64,000 bases of DNA from Afifella sp. IM 167 (GTDB lineage: Bacteria > Pseudomonadota > Alphaproteobacteria > Rhizobiales > Afifellaceae): NCBI RefSeq assembly GCF_020144925.1, contig NZ_NSLC01000006.1, forward strand, positions 62,001-126,000, given 5' to 3'. The position numbers were made by a program, and so were the translations under genes. Shown here piece by piece: positions 59,382-64,000 of this stretch (position 1 is the stretch's first letter; the number at the start of each line of letters is the position of its first letter). The notes beneath the pieces are model-generated. The model saw nothing but the letters and a program-made list of their open reading frames with translations. It was not told the DNA's origin and made no database searches.

Positions 59382-60242
59382 ATGCTGGAGACGGCCGGCG
59401 AGAGCGAGGATGCGGGCGGGCGGGCGATCCCTGCCGCGCCCCGGCGCATGCAGCGCGTGGAGGCAGCGGCGGGCGTTTCCTTCAAGCTCGCCGACGGCCG
59501 CACCCGCCTCGACCGGCTCTATCAGCAGGGCTCCGCAAAGATCCGCCTGCCGCGCGTGCCGGCCGGGCGAATGCCGGAGGCCGTCACCATCAACACCGCC
59601 GGGGGCCTGACGGGCGGCGACCGGCTGTCGCTGTCCGTCGAGGTGAAGGACGGCGCGGCCGCGATTCTGACCAGTCAGGCCTGCGAGAAGCTCTACCGCT
59701 CCGCGGGCGGCCTCGCCGAGATCGACGTCGACCTCAGGCTCGGAAAGGGCGCGAGCCTCTTCTGGCTGCCGCAGGAGGCGATCGCCTTCAACGGCGCCGG
59801 CTGCCGACGAAGTATCCGCGCCGAGCTGGCGGAGGGCGCGCGCCTTCTCGCCGTGGAATCGACCCTCCTCGGCCGCGCCGCGATGGGCGAGACCGTCACC
59901 AGCGCCGCTCTCTTTGAAAGCTGGCGCATCCGCCGGGCGGGCAGGCTCGTCCATGCCGACGAACTCGCCCTTTGCGGCGACGTCTCGGCGCTTTCGGCGG
60001 CGCCGGCCACGCTCGCCGGCGGGCGCGCCTTTTCAAGCCTCGTCATGGTGGCGGAGGATGCCGAGCGCTTCCTTTCGCCGCTGCGCGAAGCGCTTGGGCC
60101 GGGCGGCGGCGCGAGCGCATTTGCTGGCAAGCTTCTTGCTCGGCTTGTCGCCGCGGACGGGCTTGCGCTCAGGCGCCGGCTTGTGCCCGCCCTGAGAATC
60201 CTGTTGGCAGGCGAGGCCCTGCCCAAAATCTGGACCCTGTGA
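59382..60242 (+). CDS. ureD: Urease accessory protein UreD
   Basis: 286 residues from the ATG at 59382 with a GGGGCGGG site upstream. The family pattern is present: GVSFKLADGRTRLDRLYQQGSAKIRLPR, TINTAGGLTGGDRLSLSVEV, ILTSQACEKLYRS and LLAVESTLLGRAAMGE. UreD (UreH) joins UreF and UreG to load nickel into apo-urease. It is first in the plus-strand urease operon, next to ureA. Confidence 0.92.
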   Translation: MLETAGESEDAGGRAIPAAPRRMQRVEAAAGVSFKLADGRTRLDRLYQQGSAKIRLPRVPAGRMPEAVTINTAGGLTGGDRLSLSVEVKDGAAAILTSQACEKLYRSAGGLAEIDVDLRLGKGASLFWLPQEAIAFNGAGCRRSIRAELAEGARLLAVESTLLGRAAMGETVTSAALFESWRIRRAGRLVHADELALCGDVSALSAAPATLAGGRAFSSLVMVAEDAERFLSPLREALGPGGGASAFAGKLLARLVAADGLALRRRLVPALRILLAGEALPKIWTL

Positions 60243-60251
60243 GGAAACGGC

Positions 60252-60554
60252 ATGCAGCTCACCCCGCGCGAGAAGGACAAGCTCCTGGTGGCGATGGCGG
60301 CCGAAGTGGCGCGCAAGCGGCTGGAGCGCGGCGTGAAGCTCAATCATCCCGAGGCCATCGCGCTGATCACCGACTTCGTTGTGGAAGGCGCGCGCGACGG
60401 CCGCCCCGTCGCCGAGCTGATGGAGGCCGGCGCGCATGTCATTGCGCGCGATCAGGTGATGGAGGGCGTCGCCGAGATGATCCACGACGTGCAGGTGGAG
60501 GCGACCTTCCCGGACGGCACCAAGCTCGTTACCGTGCATGAGCCGATCCGCTAG
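60252..60554 (+). CDS. ureA: Urease subunit gamma
   Basis: 100 residues, the exact size of UreA. It begins [21 protein letters not shown] and contains [22 protein letters not shown] and VTVHEPIR at the end, all diagnostic of the gamma subunit. It packs on the urease alpha/beta core. The next urease subunit gene is separated by the HupE/UreJ gene. Confidence 0.95.
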   Translation: MQLTPREKDKLLVAMAAEVARKRLERGVKLNHPEAIALITDFVVEGARDGRPVAELMEAGAHVIARDQVMEGVAEMIHDVQVEATFPDGTKLVTVHEPIR

Positions 60555-60679
60555 GGGGCGGGAGAGAACATGCCGGCGCCGGCCCTTCCGGGCGCTGCGC
60601 CGGAGAAGAATTCGCGCAATGTCGCGCGAAGGGCGTGACCGATATCCGGGCGCCAGGTCGACCAAATGAGGGACTTTTT

Positions 60680-61270
60680 ATGCTGAGACTGCTTGGAATT
60701 TCCGCCGGTATGCTGGTGGCTGCCACGGCGCCCGCCTTCGCCCATCTCAATCCGGGCGAGCACGGCTCCTTCGCCGCCGGCTTTTCCCATCCGATGTTCG
60801 GGCTCGACCATATCCTGGCGATGGTCGCCGTCGGCCTGTGGGCCGCCATGCTCGGCGGGCGCGCCGTCTGGGCCGTGCCTTCGGCCTTCGTCGGAACCAT
60901 GGTGATCGGCTTCGCGCTGGCCCTTTCCGGCATCGCCCTTCCCTTCGTGGAGCCGGTGATCCTCGCTTCCGTCGTCGTCCTCGGCCTCGTCGTGGCGATG
61001 GCCGTGCGCCTGCCGGCCGCCGCCGGCGCTGTCCTTGTCGGCCTGTTCGCGCTTTTCCATGGCCACGCCCATGGCGGCGAGATCGGCTCTGCGACGGCCA
61101 TGTCCTATCTCGCGGGCTTTGCCCTCGCCACGGCCGCGCTGCATGGCGTCGGTATCGGCACCGGCCTTCTTCTCGGCGCCAGCCGTTCCAGGACGGGCTT
61201 CGCGCTGGCTCGCGGCCTCGGCGGCGCCACCGCGCTCGCCGGCATCGGTCTTTTTGCAGGAGTGCTCTGA
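60680..61270 (+). CDS. ureJ: HupE/UreJ family nickel transporter
   Basis: 196 residues with a signal-like first helix and six membrane helices. The metal-binding histidine set is clear: [27 protein letters not shown] near the N-terminus and HGHAHGGE in the middle. HupE/UreJ proteins import Ni2+ (or Co2+), here to supply urease. It is inserted between ureA and ureB; a 125-bp gap precedes it. The start ATG has GAGGGAC upstream. Confidence 0.9.
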   Translation: MLRLLGISAGMLVAATAPAFAHLNPGEHGSFAAGFSHPMFGLDHILAMVAVGLWAAMLGGRAVWAVPSAFVGTMVIGFALALSGIALPFVEPVILASVVVLGLVVAMAVRLPAAAGAVLVGLFALFHGHAHGGEIGSATAMSYLAGFALATAALHGVGIGTGLLLGASRSRTGFALARGLGGATALAGIGLFAGVL

Positions 61271-61272
61271 CC

Positions 61273-61578
61273 ATGATCCCCGGCGAGGTCCTCACGGCCG
61301 AAGGCGACATCACCTTGAACGCCGGGGCGGCGACCGTCACTTTGACGGTCGCCAATACCGGGGACCGGCCGGTGCAGGTCGGTTCGCACTATCATTTCTT
61401 CGAGACCAACGAGGCGCTCTCCTTCGAGCGCGACAAGGCCCGCGGCATGCGCCTCGATATCGCCGCCGGCACGGCCGTGCGCTTCGAGCCGGGCCAGAGC
61501 CGCGAGGTGACGCTCGTCGCCTATGGCGGCGACAGGAAAGTCTACGGCTTCAACCAGAAAATCATGGGCGCGCTTTGA
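61273..61578 (+). CDS. ureB: Urease subunit beta
   Basis: 101 residues, the usual size. [18 protein letters not shown] opens the protein, and [39 protein letters not shown] is the beta-subunit core. It lies two bases after the ureJ stop. The gamma and beta subunits surround the nickel-bearing alpha subunit UreC. Confidence 0.95.
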   Translation: MIPGEVLTAEGDITLNAGAATVTLTVANTGDRPVQVGSHYHFFETNEALSFERDKARGMRLDIAAGTAVRFEPGQSREVTLVAYGGDRKVYGFNQKIMGAL

Positions 61579-61625
61579 TGGCGGCACGCCAAGGGTGAAG
61601 CGCTCTCGACGATGGAGGGACAAGG

Positions 61626-61979
61626 ATGGCGGCGGAGACCTATGAGGGCGGGTGCCATTGCGGCGCGGTCCGCTACACGGCGAAGGTCGACCTTTCCGAG
61701 GTCGTCAGCTGCAACTGCTCGCGCTGCTCGCGGCTCGGCTGGCTGATCGCCTTCCTGCCCGCGAGCGAGTTCACCCTGCATTCGGGCGGGGACAATCTCA
61801 CCGACTACCAGTTCAACAAGCACGTCGTGCATCATCTCTTCTGCTCCACCTGCGGCATCGAGAGTTTTGCGCGCGGAGAGCACCAGGGCGCGGAGATGGT
61901 CGTGGTCAATGCGCGCTGCCTCGACGGTGTCGATCCGGCCAGCCTGAGCGTCCGGCACGTCGATGGCAGGAATCTCTGA
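61626..61979 (+). CDS. GFA (glutathione-dependent formaldehyde-activating) family protein
   Basis: 117 residues. The zinc-binding cysteines of the family are visible: GGCHCGAV, VSCNCSRCSR and FCSTCGIESF. The founding Gfa was reported to speed S-hydroxymethylglutathione formation from formaldehyde, though most members lack proof of this. It lies 47 bp after ureB on the same strand, but formaldehyde released by the demethylases elsewhere in the window offers another rationale. Confidence 0.85.
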   Translation: MAAETYEGGCHCGAVRYTAKVDLSEVVSCNCSRCSRLGWLIAFLPASEFTLHSGGDNLTDYQFNKHVVHHLFCSTCGIESFARGEHQGAEMVVVNARCLDGVDPASLSVRHVDGRNL

Positions 61980-62006
61980 AGGGCCGGGCATCCCGGCCCG
62001 GCCCTT
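61979..62006. terminator. Strong terminator-like hairpin after GFA gene
   Basis: AAGGGCCGGG and CCCGGCCCTT form a perfect ten-base-pair stem with an eight-base loop, touching the GFA stop and followed by CCTTGG. It lies between the converging GFA and cytochrome genes and probably stops the first part of the urease operon here. That matters because ureC lies further on. Confidence 0.6.
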
Positions 62007-62025
62007 CCTTGGCGGCACGCTTTGC

Positions 62026-62874
62026 TCAGCCGGGAAACGGCTTGGGCGGCAGGGAGCGCAGATAGGCGATGATCGCCTGAAGGTCCTCGTCCTTCAGATG
62101 GGCATAGAAGGCGTAGGGCATCGGCGGCAGCATTTTCGAGCCGTCCGGCCGCACCCCCTCCTTCAGGATGCGCGCCACCTGCGCGTCGCTGAGATGCGCG
62201 ATCCCGTTCTCGTGCGGCGTGATGTTGGCCGAGGTCGAGATGCCCCACGGGCCGGGGAAGGCAAAGCCGCCGGCGCCGAGCTGGTTCTCAAAGTCGCGGC
62301 GCGGCCCGACCATCGGCGTGTGGCATTCCACGCAATGGCCGACAGGGCCGGCCAGATAGCCGCCATAGGCGAGGATATCCTCGTGCGGCACGTCGCCGAC
62401 ATGGCCGACGGGCGGTCCGTAGCTCGCCGGGAGGGGGATGTTGTAGGTAGATTTCGGCACCCGGTTCTTCACCGGCGGAACCGCGCGCAGATAGGCGACG
62501 ATCGCCTTCACGTCGGTATCCGACATGCCGCGGTAGAGCTCGATCGGCATGGGGGGACCGATGATCGTGCCGTCCGGCCGCACGCCCTCGCGGATCGCGT
62601 GGATCAGCTCCTCGTCCGACCACGCGCCGATGCCCGTCTCGACGTCGGGCGTGATGTTGCCGGCATAGGCCGTGAAGGCCTCGTTCTCCTGAATGAGCTG
62701 GCCCGCAAGCTCCATCCCAGCGACCGGACCTTCGGGTCCGACGGGCGTATGGCAGTTGCCGCAGGCGGCGATGGAATTCATCAGGTAGGTGCCGCGTTCC
62801 AGCAGGGTCTCGGCCTGCGCCGGGTGGACGGCAGCCAGCATTGCGCACGCACCAAGAAGCGTACGGAGTCTCAT
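62026..62874 (-). CDS. Periplasmic diheme cytochrome c
   Basis: 282 residues with a signal peptide ending AQAE. Two CXXCH heme sites are present: CGNCHTP (C38-C41-H42) and CVECHTP near residue 175. Each is followed by a distal methionine-type loop. The two-domain form resembles the cytochrome subunits of membrane alcohol or sugar dehydrogenases. Its partner dehydrogenase is not in the window. It is transcribed against the urease operon, separating ureB and ureC. Confidence 0.88.
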   Translation of the reverse strand: MRLRTLLGACAMLAAVHPAQAETLLERGTYLMNSIAACGNCHTPVGPEGPVAGMELAGQLIQENEAFTAYAGNITPDVETGIGAWSDEELIHAIREGVRPDGTIIGPPMPIELYRGMSDTDVKAIVAYLRAVPPVKNRVPKSTYNIPLPASYGPPVGHVGDVPHEDILAYGGYLAGPVGHCVECHTPMVGPRRDFENQLGAGGFAFPGPWGISTSANITPHENGIAHLSDAQVARILKEGVRPDGSKMLPPMPYAFYAHLKDEDLQAIIAYLRSLPPKPFPG

Positions 62875-63052
62875 CTATGTGTCTCCCCGAAAAAGACCGG
62901 CAGGCTAAGCATTGATGCCGGGCGTCGCGGCGAATTGCCGCGGGCGTGTCGGTAGAGGGGAGGCGGCTTCTTGGCAACGACTTTCGTTTGCTTTGCGGGC
63001 CGCAAGTGTTCGTTGCGTGAGCTATGTCACAAAGGCGGATCCGGGGCGCTTG

Positions 63053-63089
63053 CGCAAAGAAAAGGCGCGACATGGCATGCCGCGCCTTT
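63053..63089 (-). terminator. Intrinsic terminator of the small secreted-protein gene
   Basis: A nine-base-pair stem (63061-63069 with 63081-63089, AAAGGCGCG type) with an eleven-base loop stands 26 bases past the stop of the gene on the minus strand. On that strand the stem is followed by a TCTTT-containing stretch. This is a convincing rho-independent terminator. Confidence 0.65.
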
Positions 63090-63114
63090 CCCGGGGCATT
63101 TTCGCGCCGGCCCG

Positions 63115-63597
63115 TCAGGCGCGCACGAAGAGCAGCAGGTCGCCGGAGGGCATCACCTCGACGGCCACCACCTTGGTGACGTCGAGCCCGCCTTTGGAAA
63201 GGCGCGCACCAAGGTCCTCGTGGTGCGAGATGGCGCTCTGAAGGGCCGCGACCTTCTCCTCGTTGGCCGCGACGGCCTCGTCGACCTTCGCCGTCGTCTC
63301 GGCGCCGGCGCGCTCGTCGATGGCGATGACGCCGACGCGCTTCACCTCGGCGCCGGTGATGGCTTCGGCCGCGTTGCCCGCATCTTCGATCGAGGCGACG
63401 ACGGTATCGACGGTGATCGGCTCTTTGGCCTGCGCGGCGACGGCCGGCTGATTGGCGGGGGCCCCGGCCTGAGGACTCGCCTGCGGGGTAGCGGCCGGAG
63501 CGGAATCCTGCGCCCCCGTTCCCTGTGCGAAGCCGGCCGCCGTCAGCGCCGGCAGGGCGATCGCGGCCGCGGCCGCTGTCTTCAAGATGGTGCGCAT
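63115..63597 (-). CDS. Secreted hypothetical protein, Ala/Pro/Gln-rich
   Basis: 160 residues from the ATG at 63597. A signal peptide (ILKTAAAAAIALPALTAAGFAQ) is followed by a low-complexity Ala/Pro/Gln linker of about 35 residues. The folded part (residues 60-160) shows EPITVDTVVASIEDAGNAAEAIT, VKRVGVIAIDERAGAETTAKVDEAVAANEEKVAALQSAI and VTKVVAVEVMPSGDLLLFVR. I do not recognise a named family. It is divergent from ureC, the two sharing a 249-bp promoter region. Confidence 0.7.
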   Translation of the reverse strand: MRTILKTAAAAAIALPALTAAGFAQGTGAQDSAPAATPQASPQAGAPANQPAVAAQAKEPITVDTVVASIEDAGNAAEAITGAEVKRVGVIAIDERAGAETTAKVDEAVAANEEKVAALQSAISHHEDLGARLSKGGLDVTKVVAVEVMPSGDLLLFVRA

Positions 63598-63846
63598 GGT
63601 CTTTTCCTCTCTGACAGAGTTGGAGACGCCCGCCAAAGGGCGGGCATGTTGCAGGCCCCGCCAGTCTCCGGCGCGAGGGGCCGAAAATGTGCTCCTCCAG
63701 TGATGATTTCCGGGCTTGTTGCCGGCGCTCCTGTGACGCGAGCAACGCCGGCTGAGCTTTGCCCATCCGCCCGCATTCACCCCCGTTCCGATCCTTCGCC
63801 CGCGCCCGCCGGATGGCGCGGCACCCAACCTGTGGAGAGCTTCTGA

Positions 63847-64000
63847 ATGCCCGCAACGATCTCCCGCGCCGCCTATGCCGACATGTTCGGCCCCACCACA
63901 GGCGACAAGGTGCGCCTCGCCGATACCGAGCTCTTCATCGAGGTGGAGAAGGACCTCACAATCTACGGCGAGGAGGTGAAGTTCGGCGGCGGCAAGGTCA
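63847..64000 (+). CDS. ureC: Urease subunit alpha, N-terminal part
   Basis: The ATG at 63847 starts [20 protein letters not shown], the unmistakable UreC N-terminus, continuing [30 protein letters not shown] before the window ends. The nickel-binding residues lie further on. A GGAGAGC site is nine bases upstream. Its separation from ureDAJB by two minus-strand genes implies its own promoter in the 63598-63846 gap. Confidence 0.93.
   Translation, partial: MPATISRAAYADMFGPTTGDKVRLADTELFIEVEKDLTIYGEEVKFGGGKV

Noticed and set aside
60570-60638. A 22-codon frame with a ribosome-binding site between ureA and ureJ
   Set aside because: Too short and of random-looking composition; probably chance in the leader of ureJ.
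1-64000. tRNA, rRNA, CRISPR arrays, transposases, integrases or phage genes
   Set aside because: Scanned by eye for T-loop motifs, regularly spaced repeats and recombinase motifs; none was found. Short or diverged elements could be missed without a computed search.

Overview
The window is 64 kb of very GC-rich, gene-dense DNA with short intergenic gaps, many GTG starts and ATGA/GTGA gene overlaps. Gene content (DUF992 protein, rhizobial-type XylFGH, urease operon, SoxBDAG, non-pyrrolysine MttB proteins, BrnT modules) points to an alphaproteobacterium of the Hyphomicrobiales (Rhizobiales). The exact genus cannot be read from the sequence. No tRNA, rRNA, CRISPR array, prophage or insertion sequence was seen, so this looks like ordinary chromosome or chromid rich in catabolic genes.

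Region 1 (1-9.6 kb). After the end of a SAM methyltransferase and an orphan ParD-like antitoxin comes a corrinoid methyl-transfer locus. On the minus strand lie a B12-binding corrinoid protein, a DUF1638 protein, a small 'virulence factor' family protein, a methyltetrahydrofolate:corrinoid methyltransferase and a 2Fe-2S/ASKHA reductive activase. An MttB-family amine methyltransferase diverges from them. An entericidin lipoprotein gene sits on the opposite strand inside this row. Region 2 (9-19 kb) holds a GST, a LysR regulator divergent from an EamA exporter, MAPEG, an NMT1-type ABC importer, adenylate cyclase, CorA, a betaine/homocysteine methyltransferase and a DUF992 protein. Region 3 (19-24 kb) has an XRE regulator divergent from a fatty-acid desaturase and PhnD-like gene, then RNase T2 and YitT. 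Region 4 (24-38 kb) has an FAD dimethylglycine/sarcosine dehydrogenase, a TumE/TumA-like toxin-antitoxin pair, a second MttB protein divergent from a five-gene-family peptide-type ABC importer, an iron alcohol dehydrogenase and a mandelate-racemase-type enolase. Region 5 (38-45 kb) ends with the tetrameric sarcosine oxidase operon soxBDAG. Region 6 (45-51 kb) carries xylFHG, a TPR protein and TRAP dctQM. Region 7 (51-59 kb) is a fatty-acid beta-oxidation operon with a CoA-transferase. Region 8 (59-64 kb) has a BrnT/HTH module and the urease operon, which is split before ureC by two minus-strand genes.

Taken together, the window reads as a catabolic island for N-methylated compounds. MttB proteins would demethylate a quaternary amine onto the corrinoid protein. 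The MtrH-like enzyme would pass the methyl to tetrahydrofolate, and the activase would rescue inactive Co(II). BHMT, the DMG/sarcosine dehydrogenase and SoxBDAG would take betaine through dimethylglycine and sarcosine to glycine. The most unusual signal is that five enzymes of this pathway, from unrelated folds and at three separate loci, carry a similar Arg/Gly-rich tail (RRR-GG-ARR type) at one terminus, as if they shared an assembly or localisation tag.
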